From contig DONH01000489.1 in NCBI GenBank assembly GCA_003509235.1, positions 1-5,375 on the forward strand: a DNA stretch of 5,375 nt, in the 5' to 3' direction. This stretch comes from Planctomycetaceae bacterium (lineage in GTDB: Bacteria; Planctomycetota; Planctomycetia; Pirellulales; UBA1268). The position numbers and the translations under genes are program-made. Positions 1 through 5,287 of the stretch are shown here, piece after piece (position 1 is the stretch's first letter; each line of letters begins with the position of its first letter). Under the pieces are notes generated by a model that searched no databases, was not told the origin of the DNA, and was given only the letters and a program-made list of their open reading frames with translations.

Positions 1-608
1 TCACGAAGCAAGAGCACCCCAGTGTTGGATGGATACGGCTTCCCGTGGTGATCGAAATAGTGTGCTTCATTCGGATTGACACCAGAATTTCCTGAGTAGT
101 CTATGCACGCCATTCCATAAAAATCGCCTGACTCACTGATTGTGTCGTCGTGACGAGACGACTCTTCCCGAGAAACACTTGGGCAAAGATATTGCCATAT
201 CTTTGTTGTTGTTGCTCTATGATTTACGGGTGAACGAAAATCAGCATTCATGAACAGACGAGCGTCGTCTGACACAAGTTCGGCATCTGCGACCGGTTCC
301 CACGTTGCCTGACGATCAACATGATCCATAAACTCAAGAAAAAAACTACTCCATGAAACAGTTTTAAAGTTTCCTTTTTGAATTCGCCCGGGCGGCATGT
401 GATCCCGATGCGATGAAGCAAACTGGGCAGTGGCTAGGCCAATCTGCTTCAGATTGTTTTGACATGAAAGACGTCTACCGGCTTCACGAACTCGCTGCAC
501 AACAGGCAGTAGAAGTCCTACAAAAAGTACGACGACGGCAGCGACTACAAGAAGTTCGGTGACCGAGAATCCTGCCCATCTTTTCTGTTGTGGAGAAACC
601 GAAAGCAT
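1..608 (-). CDS. DUF1559 (SBP_bac_10) pseudopilin-like protein, C-terminus beyond the window
   Basis: The minus strand is open from an ATG at 608-606 to the left edge (202 codons). A short basic leader ([13 protein letters not shown]) precedes the class III prepilin signal GF-SVTE: G13/F14 is the expected prepilin-peptidase cut and E18 is the +5 glutamate. A hydrophobic helix follows (about residues 19-37), then the family hallmark [23 protein letters not shown], with its arginines and the Cys-x-Asn-Asn-Leu-Lys-Gln core. Further on, LCPS and [11 protein letters not shown] fit the middle of DUF1559 proteins. Members usually run about 300-400 residues with an HX9DG motif near the end, so roughly the N-terminal half to two thirds is here. 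The family is greatly expanded in planctomycetes; members are thought to be envelope-anchored pseudopilin-like proteins, with individual roles mostly unknown. A GGGGG stretch (619-615) six bases upstream may serve as a weak Shine-Dalgarno. The gene is divergent from the porin. Confidence 0.93.
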   Translation of the reverse strand, partial: MLSVSPQQKRWAGFSVTELLVVAAVVVLFVGLLLPVVQRVREAGRRLSCQNNLKQIGLATAQFASSHRDHMPPGRIQKGNFKTVSWSSFFLEFMDHVDRQATWEPVADAELVSDDARLFMNADFRSPVNHRATTTKIWQYLCPSVSREESSRHDDTISESGDFYGMACIDYSGNSGVNPNEAHYFDHHGKPYPSNTGVLLLR

Positions 609-796
609 TTCACACCCCCGGTAATTTTTACGCAGCATTCAGCAAGCTGGTTCGGGTTCACAATGATGATCAACGATGCGAACAGTTCGTGGGAATCATT
701 CCAATCTCTTTTGTTTCTGGCTTAAAAAGTAGCCACATCTGGCTTATTTACCCCAGCTTCACCCTTTGTCTCAATAATCCAAAAAACCCTCAAAAC

Positions 797-813
797 CGAC
801 ACATTCTGTGTCG
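797..813. promoter_or_regulatory. Perfect 17-bp dyad, candidate operator upstream of the porin
   Basis: CGACACA-TTC-TGTGTCG is a perfect 7+7 bp inverted repeat with a three-base centre, ending 50 bases before the porin ATG and lying in the 255-bp gap between divergent genes. Such a dyad fits a dimeric regulator's operator or a short 5'-UTR hairpin. No T-run follows it, which argues against a terminator. No convincing -35/-10 pair was found next to it, so the role is inferred only from symmetry and position. Confidence 0.35.
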
Positions 814-863
814 ATTTCCTAAATAGAAACAGCGGGTGAAAACACCTGACCAATTCTTATTCC

Positions 864-2480
864 ATGCGTGCTTCCCACAACCAAAAATCTGTTTGGAGAG
901 TAAACGTCTGCCGTGCGCGCATGCGTTTTGGATGCCTGAGCGCAATCACTGTAATCCTTGCAATTCTTTACTCACAGGAATTGCGGGCGCACCCTACAGA
1001 CTTCGCCTTACCTATTGCCTCGTATCAAGATGATGCCGAATACGAAACGATCCCCCCGCCTGAACCAAGTACAGATGCTGGCCGGGATGACTTGCGCTCA
1101 GCAATTCAATCTGACCCTGAATTGGCTGCGGTTGTCCGTGAAGAAGCCGAAATGATGATTGCCGCTCAACTTAGTGGCATCCCACGGCCTCGGTACATTC
1201 CAGCAACCTCCCTTGTCGATTTGAAAGGTCTTGAAGTCTACGCATCAAGAAATCATCAGTCATTTCCATTTTCATTTTATCTCAATGGTTTCGTCCAGGT
1301 CCGTTGGTTTGAATTCGCACGTTCCGTAGAAAGCTGGACAGCGAGTGGACCCATAGACGGAAAGGGGGGGCCTCCCATACCTACGCAATACCCGGTTAAT
1401 AACATAAATGTCTTTGAAATTAATAGATTCTTCCTTACCTCGGAGGGGTACATCACAGATGAACGACTGCGTTACTCACTTACCCTCTTTGGAACAACTA
1501 ACAACGGAAACAACTCTGCTATTGCACCTCTTGGTTTTGCTCGCTGGAAATTTAATGATCAAGTCATGATGAGCGGCGGAGTCTCTTTTGTAGCTGCAAC
1601 AAGAGAATGGGGGACATCGAGTCGCTGGGTCCAGGGTATCGACCGTAGCATGGCGAATACATTCTTTCGACCTTCTTACTCCCCTGGGTTTGAATTTAAA
1701 GGAAAACTCCTTGATGGAGAATTTCGCTATCGTGGAGGAGTATGGAACGGCATTGACGGTTCGCGCGCCGGGGTCAATCGATCGGGCACCGCCATGGCAT
1801 GGGCTGGGATTGTCGCATGGGAGCCTCTTGGGACATACGGCCCCTACTATTCCGACATGGAGGTTCACCGCAAACCCGTATTCCGCTTAGGCTGCAGTGG
1901 AATGCACGCGTTGACACCAACCAGTAACCAAAGTGAGTCGTTTTCAAACCCAGAAGACACACTCGTACGTCTCAGCAATGGCACACCAATTTCTGCCCCA
2001 GGGGCAATTCAAGCAAACACAAAGATCACAAGAGTTCGCGTTCAACTTGCTACTGTTGATATTGGATGGAAGTACCAGGGCACCGCAATTAATTTCGAAT
2101 ACTATTTCAGACTCCTTGATGATTACTCCGGACAAAACTATTCTTCCCCCCCCCGATTACTCCAACGCCGGTACCGGTCCAAGCTCCGAGTATCTTCCAG
2201 CAGGGAGGTGCCGGGAGCGTTTCTTTCTGCCTCATTCCCAAACGATTGGATATTTATGGACGCTCCGGCGGAGTTACTGGTCTCAATGGAAGCGGTCAAG
2301 AATATGGCGGTGGCTTCAACTTTTATCCAAAGAACAATCGTCAATCAAAGTTCACATTTGAAGCGCTTTATTACAACCGAAGCCCTGCCAACAATGCCCT
2401 CTATCCCTATCGCGCAGGCTACAGTGGCACAGCCATCCAAACCCAGATGCTGGTCATGTGGTAGCCAATCGATTGAATAA
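864..2480 (+). CDS. Outer-membrane porin (OprO/OprP-like, planctomycete type), frameshifted near the C-terminus
   Basis: A beta-barrel porin expected to sit in the outer membrane and pass small solutes; substrate unknown. A long basic n-region (Arg/Lys to residue 21) leads into a hydrophobic signal core (about 22-37) with a likely cut after LRA (42). A short acidic, Pro-rich and helical stretch (about 55-105) precedes the barrel, which begins near residue 135 with FSFYLNGFVQVRWFEF. FEINRFFLTSEGYITDERLRYSL, TLVRLSNGTPISAPGAI and INFEYYFRLLDDY all resemble planctomycete porins as I know them. After residue 430 the reading frame loses porin character: the last 108 residues are basic and end in SIE without the terminal aromatic of a barrel. 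The proper end lies in another frame, finishing at 2464. No clear Shine-Dalgarno precedes ATG 864; an internal ATG at 921 would leave a shorter signal peptide and is a possible alternative start. With one base added in the C9 tract the protein would be 533 residues. Confidence 0.85.
   Translation: MRASHNQKSVWRVNVCRARMRFGCLSAITVILAILYSQELRAHPTDFALPIASYQDDAEYETIPPPEPSTDAGRDDLRSAIQSDPELAAVVREEAEMMIAAQLSGIPRPRYIPATSLVDLKGLEVYASRNHQSFPFSFYLNGFVQVRWFEFARSVESWTASGPIDGKGGPPIPTQYPVNNINVFEINRFFLTSEGYITDERLRYSLTLFGTTNNGNNSAIAPLGFARWKFNDQVMMSGGVSFVAATREWGTSSRWVQGIDRSMANTFFRPSYSPGFEFKGKLLDGEFRYRGGVWNGIDGSRAGVNRSGTAMAWAGIVAWEPLGTYGPYYSDMEVHRKPVFRLGCSGMHALTPTSNQSESFSNPEDTLVRLSNGTPISAPGAIQANTKITRVRVQLATVDIGWKYQGTAINFEYYFRLLDDYSGQNYSSPPRLLQRRYRSKLRVSSSREVPGAFLSASFPNDWIFMDAPAELLVSMEAVKNMAVASTFIQRTIVNQSSHLKRFITTEALPTMPSIPIAQATVAQPSKPRCWSCGSQSIE
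1364..1370 (+). repeat. G7 homopolymer inside the porin gene
   Basis: Seven G in a row after AAA, encoding part of K167-G168-G169 just before a Pro-Pro, in what looks like an early barrel loop. The reading frame is intact on both sides. It is the second long G/C homopolymer in this gene, besides the C9 tract. Confidence 0.9.
2146..2154 (+). repeat. C9 homopolymer at the porin frameshift
   Basis: Nine C in a row after TTCTT. Upstream, the porin reads in one frame to the codons for NYSS. Downstream, porin-like text resumes in the frame reached by adding one base (C10). The new frame has a stop at 2120-2122, so the shift must lie after that point, and porin-like text is back by about 2186. The C-run is therefore the obvious site. 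With ten C the junction reads SSPPPITPTPVPVQAPSIF, a plausible Pro-rich loop. Confidence 0.9.
2153..2464 (+). pseudogene. Displaced C-terminal part of the porin (out of frame with 864)
   Basis: Read from CCG at 2153 to TAG at 2462-2464, this frame gives SIFQQGGAGSVSFCLIPKRL, then DIYGRSGGVTG, QEYGGGFNFYPKNN, KFTFEALYYNRSP, YRAGYSGT and a final TQMLVMW. This is the normal end of a planctomycete porin: alternating aromatic and small residues in the last strands, a YPK turn, and a C-terminal Trp as expected for the outer-membrane assembly signal. It has no start of its own. It is either expressed after slippage at the C9 tract, or is lost in this sequence version. Confidence 0.85.
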
Positions 2481-2721
2481 CCACAATTAATAACGCAAAT
2501 TAGTCTGATGACGTGCCATCATTTCATTCTCGATCTGCGCTCGATAACTCTTCCTAAATCCTTGGACTTAATCTGAAGTGTGTAAAACCGAAATTATAAA
2601 GCTTTACAACGCCTCTACTCGCAACGATTGGCCAACCTGCGACTTTAAGTTCACAGCTCCACAAAAAACCACTCACTCAAAAAGATGTAGTCTCAACAAG
2701 ATTTCGTCGTACAAATACTAA

Positions 2722-2741
2722 CAGTCCAAGGACTGAAGTCC
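2722..2741. repeat. Overlapping palindromes CAGTCC-AA-GGACTG-AAGTCC
   Basis: CAGTCC (2722-2727) pairs perfectly with GGACTG (2730-2735). The same GGACT can also pair with AGTCC at 2737-2741. The two helices are mutually exclusive, but each loop is only two bases, so a DNA-level dyad (operator half-sites) is more likely than a stable RNA hairpin. Function unknown. Confidence 0.4.
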
Positions 2742-2780
2742 GTCACCAGCAGGTCTGCCATGGACCGTGTTACCTCCGGG

Positions 2781-2808
2781 TTCACATCTGGGAAAAATGC
2801 TCTATTAC
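2781..2808 (+). promoter_or_regulatory. Possible sigma70-type promoter ahead of the 3023 gene
   Basis: TTCACA (2781-2786, 5 of 6 to TTGACA) is followed after 16 bases by TATTAC (2803-2808, 4 of 6 to TATAAT). It would leave a leader of about 200 bases before ATG 3023. Short matches like this arise by chance, so this is tentative. Confidence 0.25.
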
Positions 2809-2892
2809 CTGCTTTTTGCAGCAATTTATAGGGTTCTGGCTGCCTTCCCTCAGGCACTCTATTGAAATCCTAATCAAAAACGAACAGATTCC

Positions 2893-3036
2893 ATGTCACA
2901 ACCGAACGAATCGAACGTATCGTTCGTAAGAACAGAGTCGTCTGAGGTGCAAAAGGCTGCTTGGCCCCAAACACACCAGCCGAAACCAATGCCAGAATCG
3001 GACGCTTGCGGAGGAATCGACTATGACACGCGATGA
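2893..3036 (+). CDS. Weak 47-residue ORF overlapping the next start
   Basis: ATG 2893 opens a frame to TGA 3034-3036, giving a polar peptide that begins MSQPNESNVSFVRTE and ends GGIDYDTR. It overlaps the first 14 bases of the gene at 3023, an arrangement that could couple their translation. No Shine-Dalgarno precedes it, the peptide matches nothing I know, and its first part contains an inverted repeat (CGAACGA 2903-2909, TCGTTCG 2920-2926). It may be chance; listed as a candidate upstream ORF only. Confidence 0.2.
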   Translation: MSQPNESNVSFVRTESSEVQKAAWPQTHQPKPMPESDACGGIDYDTR

Positions 3037-3352
3037 GTTGTTCACTTTTTGCGATCACTACGTTCATGAAGAAACAGAGGCCGTAGAAGCCGGTACTACT
3101 GATCGTTGTTCTCCCGATCCAACAACAACTATTATTCACTGCTTTCGTGACGCAGAGATTTCTGCAGCGGAAATGCAATCTCTCTTGGCTTATGTGTGCC
3201 AGAACAAAAATGATGATCTAGACTGGGTTGACGCAGATCTATTTTGCGATGGCTCCGACGGTGTCGGTCGTCTCGAAAACCCAGGCAACACAGTTCCCTG
3301 GACTGTTACTGAAGGCAAAGATGATTCAATTGCTAGCCGTCGACCTCGATAG
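3023..3352 (+). CDS. Hypothetical acidic protein with five cysteines, 109 aa
   Basis: I do not recognise this protein. The start is well supported: GGAGG at 3010-3014 lies eight bases before ATG 3023. The product is acidic, soluble-looking, without signal peptide or membrane helix. It has cysteines at positions 10, 29, 40, 59 and 75, not spaced as a CxxC zinc site. The N-terminal part (DELFTFCDHYVHEETEAVEAG) and the stretch EISAAEMQSLLAYVCQNKND look helical; the stretch DDLDWVDADLFCDGSDG is strongly acidic. The last part (WTVTEGKDDSIASRRPR) looks disordered. The gene stands alone between a long non-coding stretch and a convergent thioesterase, with a hairpin six bases after its stop. Another ORF overlaps its 3' end (3228-3443), so a frameshifted longer protein cannot be excluded, though nothing there looks conserved. 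Confidence 0.65.
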   Translation: MTRDELFTFCDHYVHEETEAVEAGTTDRCSPDPTTTIIHCFRDAEISAAEMQSLLAYVCQNKNDDLDWVDADLFCDGSDGVGRLENPGNTVPWTVTEGKDDSIASRRPR

Positions 3353-3357
3353 AGACT

Positions 3358-3393
3358 CAAGACTGATCAATGAGCGTGTGACTATCAGTCTTG
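3358..3393 (+). terminator. 10-bp inverted repeat after the 3023 gene, possible terminator hairpin
   Basis: CAAGACTGAT (3358-3367) and ATCAGTCTTG (3384-3393) are perfect complements around a 16-base loop, starting six bases after the TAG at 3350-3352. The position fits transcript 3'-end formation or protection. No T-run follows, so it is not a classic intrinsic terminator. It could also act in the convergent interval with the thioesterase gene, or be a protein-binding dyad. Confidence 0.4.
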
Positions 3394-3461
3394 TGACCAG
3401 AGTGCAGTCCTATCGCGATGAAACTGTTTTCTTCTGGCGATGACATTGATTTTGCAGTTGA

Positions 3462-3872
3462 CTAAGACTTTGGAAGCAACCATTCAGGTAATTTCCTAAT
3501 TCTTCCGTCCAAATCGACGCAAACGACTAAAGTCTCTCCAGTTGTGATTATTCTTTTGCCTCGTATTAGTTCGTATGTGTGACGAATACTGGCAGCAGAA
3601 ATCTTCCCCACATGCGTCCGCAAGATGAGCAAATCATCGTATTCAGCAGCAGCCTGGTATCGACACGATGCCTCAGCAACCACCATAAAGAGACCAGCGT
3701 CTTCGAATGCTTTATACGTGTAGCCTTGTGCACGCAGCATCTCAGTGCGGCCCATCTCAAAATATGTGAGATAATTTCCATGATGGACGCGCCTTTGACC
3801 ATCCGTCTCCTGGTAACGCACACGGATTTCAATTTCATGTGAGTGCCCAGAATTCGGTACAGAGTGAATCAC
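3462..3872 (-). CDS. Acyl-CoA thioesterase, YbgC/4HBT hotdog family
   Basis: A 136-residue hotdog-fold thioesterase, the usual length for the family, predicted to hydrolyse acyl-CoA or related thioesters in the cytoplasm. The N-terminal block RVRYQETDGQRRVHHGNY (residues 17-34) is the 4HBT active-site region: D24 aligns with the catalytic Asp of E. coli YbgC, followed by the HH pair (30-31) and Tyr34. The motif YFEMGRTEMLRAQG (37-50) continues the long central helix, and the strands ending in ETLVVCVDLDGRIRKLP complete the fold. Family members usually have a glycine in the loop after the catalytic Asp (AGGVVYH in YbgC); here that segment reads GQRRVHH. The start is GTG at 3872, fixed by GAGGT eight bases upstream (3885-3881). 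The gene is divergent from the ACT gene and convergent with the 3023 gene. Substrate cannot be told from sequence. Confidence 0.93.
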   Translation of the reverse strand: MIHSVPNSGHSHEIEIRVRYQETDGQRRVHHGNYLTYFEMGRTEMLRAQGYTYKAFEDAGLFMVVAEASCRYQAAAEYDDLLILRTHVGKISAASIRHTYELIRGKRIITTGETLVVCVDLDGRIRKLPEWLLPKS

Positions 3873-3880
3873 AGAAATAA

Positions 3881-3885
3881 ACCTC
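3881..3885 (-). promoter_or_regulatory. Shine-Dalgarno fixing the GTG start of the thioesterase
   Basis: On the minus strand GAGGT sits eight bases ahead of the GTG at 3872-3870. This supports the GTG over any internal ATG, since the only ATG before the active-site block would lie outside the conserved frame. Confidence 0.7.
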
Positions 3886-3961
3886 GTGTGAGAAGTGAAA
3901 GAATATTCATAGAGTAATCATGCTAAATCTGTATAACTTGACAAGAGCATGCAGGCATTTG

Positions 3962-3991
3962 TTGACCTACTCTAATCAAAAAGCCTATCCT
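3962..3991 (+). promoter_or_regulatory. Likely sigma70-type promoter of the ACT-domain gene
   Basis: TTGACC (3962-3967, 5 of 6) and TATCCT (3986-3991, 4 of 6) are 18 bases apart, ending 32 bases before ATG 4024. A second, perfect TTGACA (3938-3943) lies upstream but has no good -10 at the right distance. The placement in the divergent gap and the short leader fit a promoter. Confidence 0.45.
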
Positions 3992-3999
3992 CTTAGGCT
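3982..3999. promoter_or_regulatory. Inverted repeat over the putative -10 of the ACT gene
   Basis: AGCCTA (3982-3987) and TAGGCT (3994-3999) are perfect 6-bp arms around a 6-base centre. They cover the putative -10 (3986-3991), where a bound repressor would block transcription. It could equally form a small RNA hairpin if transcription begins upstream. Confidence 0.3.
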
Positions 4000-4023
4000 C
4001 AGCAAAACGCACGGAAGTATGGC

Positions 4024-4530
4024 ATGACAAGTTTTAGTGACGCAGGTGAAGGTGCAACAATCGGCTTTACGACTGCACGTGGAAGAAATTGGCCAACGCT
4101 GCGGCAATTCACCGTCTTTTTAGAAAACCGGGTTGGACAACTCGCCGAACTGGTGCGACGGTTTGCCGGAACAAGAATACGTATCGTAGCCTTATCAATT
4201 AGTGACGCTGGAGAATGCGCTTTCGTCAGATTCCTCTTAAGTCACCCGGAACAGGGCCGAGAGATTCTTGAGCGAGCAGGGCTTGCAATAATAGAAAGCG
4301 ATTTAATCGGTGTCGAGTTGCCTGAGGACACTCAGCCACTTGTTCAGATCTGCACAGCTCTACTTCAAGCAGAAATCAATATTATTCAGGCATATCCAGT
4401 TCTCATGAGACCACGGGGACGTCCTGTTGTTGCACTCATGGTAGACAACACAGAGATGGGCCTGGACACACTCGCAGCCAAAGGATTTTCAATGATTACC
4501 GAAGGTGATCTTGATGACGATGAGGCATGA
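4024..4530 (+). CDS. Tandem ACT-domain protein
   Basis: A 168-residue protein made of two ACT-type units after a short N-terminal tail. The first (about 27-97) begins RQFTVFLENRVGQLAELVRRF and continues with RIVALSISDAGECAFVRFLL: the beta-alpha-beta pattern with the N-x-x-G ligand-loop signature (N36, G39). The second (about 98-162) runs through DTQPLVQICTALLQAEINII to RPVVALMVDNTEMGLDTL. ACT domains usually bind amino acids and regulate metabolic enzymes; relatives in planctomycetes are often labelled as acetolactate-synthase-like or plain ACT proteins, but no enzyme domain is attached here. The tail is very acidic (EGDLDDDEA). GGAAG (4013-4017) six bases upstream supports ATG 4024. The gene is convergent with the zinc-ribbon gene, with only 32 bases between stops. 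A sensor role for an amino acid is inference. Confidence 0.92.
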   Translation: MTSFSDAGEGATIGFTTARGRNWPTLRQFTVFLENRVGQLAELVRRFAGTRIRIVALSISDAGECAFVRFLLSHPEQGREILERAGLAIIESDLIGVELPEDTQPLVQICTALLQAEINIIQAYPVLMRPRGRPVVALMVDNTEMGLDTLAAKGFSMITEGDLDDDEA

Positions 4531-4562
4531 ATATGTCACTACAAACATCGTTGAAAGAGAAA

Positions 4563-5090
4563 TTAACTCTCCCCCTCATCGAGAAACATTCCGTCTGGTA
4601 AACCCTGGACTTTCCGAACGACTACTCGCTGAATCGATTCCCAGGCAACTGCCTCAAGAGTAATAGATCCATCTGGTTCTTGACGAGCAAATAAAGCGTG
4701 TGTCCCTTGAGACCAGTCACGTTCAAAGAATTGCGGAAGAATTGGTCGAGAACTTCCTGCAATGTGCAATTCAACCTCTCCACCGTGCTCAAGCTCCTGC
4801 CAAAGCCTCGCAATAAGCCGGGCAGTTGGACTCTCAACGCTCCCAGAACTAATCGAATGTTCGTCAACGGGAGGTCCCAGAAGATCTGCTGACGAACCGT
4901 GTGAGCCTGATACTTCATTCACAATTGCTGAACCTGGAGTACTATCATGACCCGGCGGTTGGGAATTGGGAGCGACAACCTTCTCGCCGCATTTTGAACA
5001 GACACCACTTTTTCCTGCCAAGGTAGCCGGAACCGTGATGCGAGAGCTACAGCTCGAACACTGGAATGTAATAGTGGAAGATTCAACCAT
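4563..5090 (-). CDS. Zinc-ribbon protein with unknown C-terminal domain, 175 aa
   Basis: The N-terminus (residues 7-41) is a zinc ribbon: ITFQCSSC, then VPATLAGKSGVCSKCG, with cysteines 11, 14, 31 and 34 (C-x2-C-x16-C-x2-C) as the four expected zinc ligands. This MJ0042-like head is common at the start of planctomycete proteins. A flexible linker rich in Ser, Gly and Pro follows (about 42-83). A compact C-terminal part (about 85-175) contains ARLIARLWQELEHGGEVELH, FFERDWSQGTHALFARQEPD and SIQRVVVRKVQGLPDGMF; I do not recognise this domain. There is no signal peptide or membrane helix, so it is probably cytoplasmic. The upstream GGTAA is a poor ribosome-binding site, but the ATG sits directly ahead of the ribbon. 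The gene is divergent from a second ribbon gene at 5288. Binding of nucleic acid or protein is possible but unproven. Confidence 0.85.
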   Translation of the reverse strand: MVESSTITFQCSSCSSRITVPATLAGKSGVCSKCGEKVVAPNSQPPGHDSTPGSAIVNEVSGSHGSSADLLGPPVDEHSISSGSVESPTARLIARLWQELEHGGEVELHIAGSSRPILPQFFERDWSQGTHALFARQEPDGSITLEAVAWESIQRVVVRKVQGLPDGMFLDEGES

Positions 5091-5287
5091 TTGAAATTAC
5101 CATAACGACAATTGACGAAATACGTACACACTGCGACAAAGCACACACTCTTTACTTTACCCCTCTTTCTGTGCCGTAAAAATAAAATTATTGATGTTTT
5201 CAAATACAATCTGAAAAATAGCCCCTGACGCTAGCACACGCTTTCTCCTGCACTGTCTTCCTAACTTTTCCACCACAGAGTTTCTTT
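5091..5287. promoter_or_regulatory. AT-rich divergent promoter region between two zinc-ribbon genes
   Basis: This 197-bp gap must hold promoters for both genes. Its middle (about 5177-5220) is strongly AT-rich. TACAAT (5205-5210) on the plus strand is 5 of 6 to a -10 and lies about 78 bases before ATG 5288, but no good -35 accompanies it. On the minus strand the same AT-rich block may serve the 5090 gene. No operator-like dyad stood out. Confidence 0.35.

Larger units (their letters stand above)
2465..2892. other. Long stretch without a recognisable gene
   Basis: From the porin end to the weak ORF at 2893, no frame on either strand gives protein-like text with a start and ribosome-binding site, and no tRNA cloverleaf or rRNA segment was recognised. 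It holds small symmetric elements: CAGTCC-AA-GGACTG at 2722-2735 and TGCCT-N6-AGGCA at 2841-2856. A possible promoter for the next gene lies at 2781-2808. It may carry an unrecognised small RNA, a long leader, or decayed sequence. Confidence 0.5.

Noticed and set aside
724..744. Minus-strand hairpin AGCCA-GATG-TGGCT followed by TTTTT
   Set aside because: It looks like a weak intrinsic terminator, but the stem is only 5 bp and no minus-strand gene lies upstream of it to be terminated.
590..826. Plus-strand ORF of 78 aa over the DUF1559 start and the intergenic region
   Set aside because: It overlaps the start of the strongly supported minus-strand DUF1559 gene, runs through the intergenic dyad, has no ribosome-binding site, and its text is not protein-like.
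1476..1868. Minus-strand ORF of 130 aa inside the porin
   Set aside because: It lies fully within well-supported porin strands; its text is a shadow with no domain pattern.
1933..2361. Plus-strand ORF of 142 aa in the third frame of the porin, which also crosses the C9 tract
   Set aside because: A +1 shift into this frame gives SRC-type text with no porin pattern, and a second shift would be needed to reach the true C-terminus. A single extra C explains everything.
3228..3443. Plus-strand ORF of 71 aa overlapping the end of the 3023 gene
   Set aside because: It has no ribosome-binding site and crosses the 10-bp inverted repeat. A frameshifted extension of the 3023 protein cannot be excluded, but nothing in the text supports it.
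3938..3960. Perfect TTGACA upstream of the ACT gene as its -35
   Set aside because: No acceptable -10 lies 16-18 bases downstream; the TTGACC/TATCCT pair further on is better placed.
4019..4027. ATGGCATGA: two-codon ORF overlapping the ACT start
   Set aside because: The Shine-Dalgarno ends one base before its ATG, too close for initiation, so it is probably chance.
4919..5209. Minus-strand ORF of 96 aa over the zinc-ribbon gene and its upstream region
   Set aside because: Out of frame with the clear four-cysteine ribbon protein and reads through the AT-rich promoter region.
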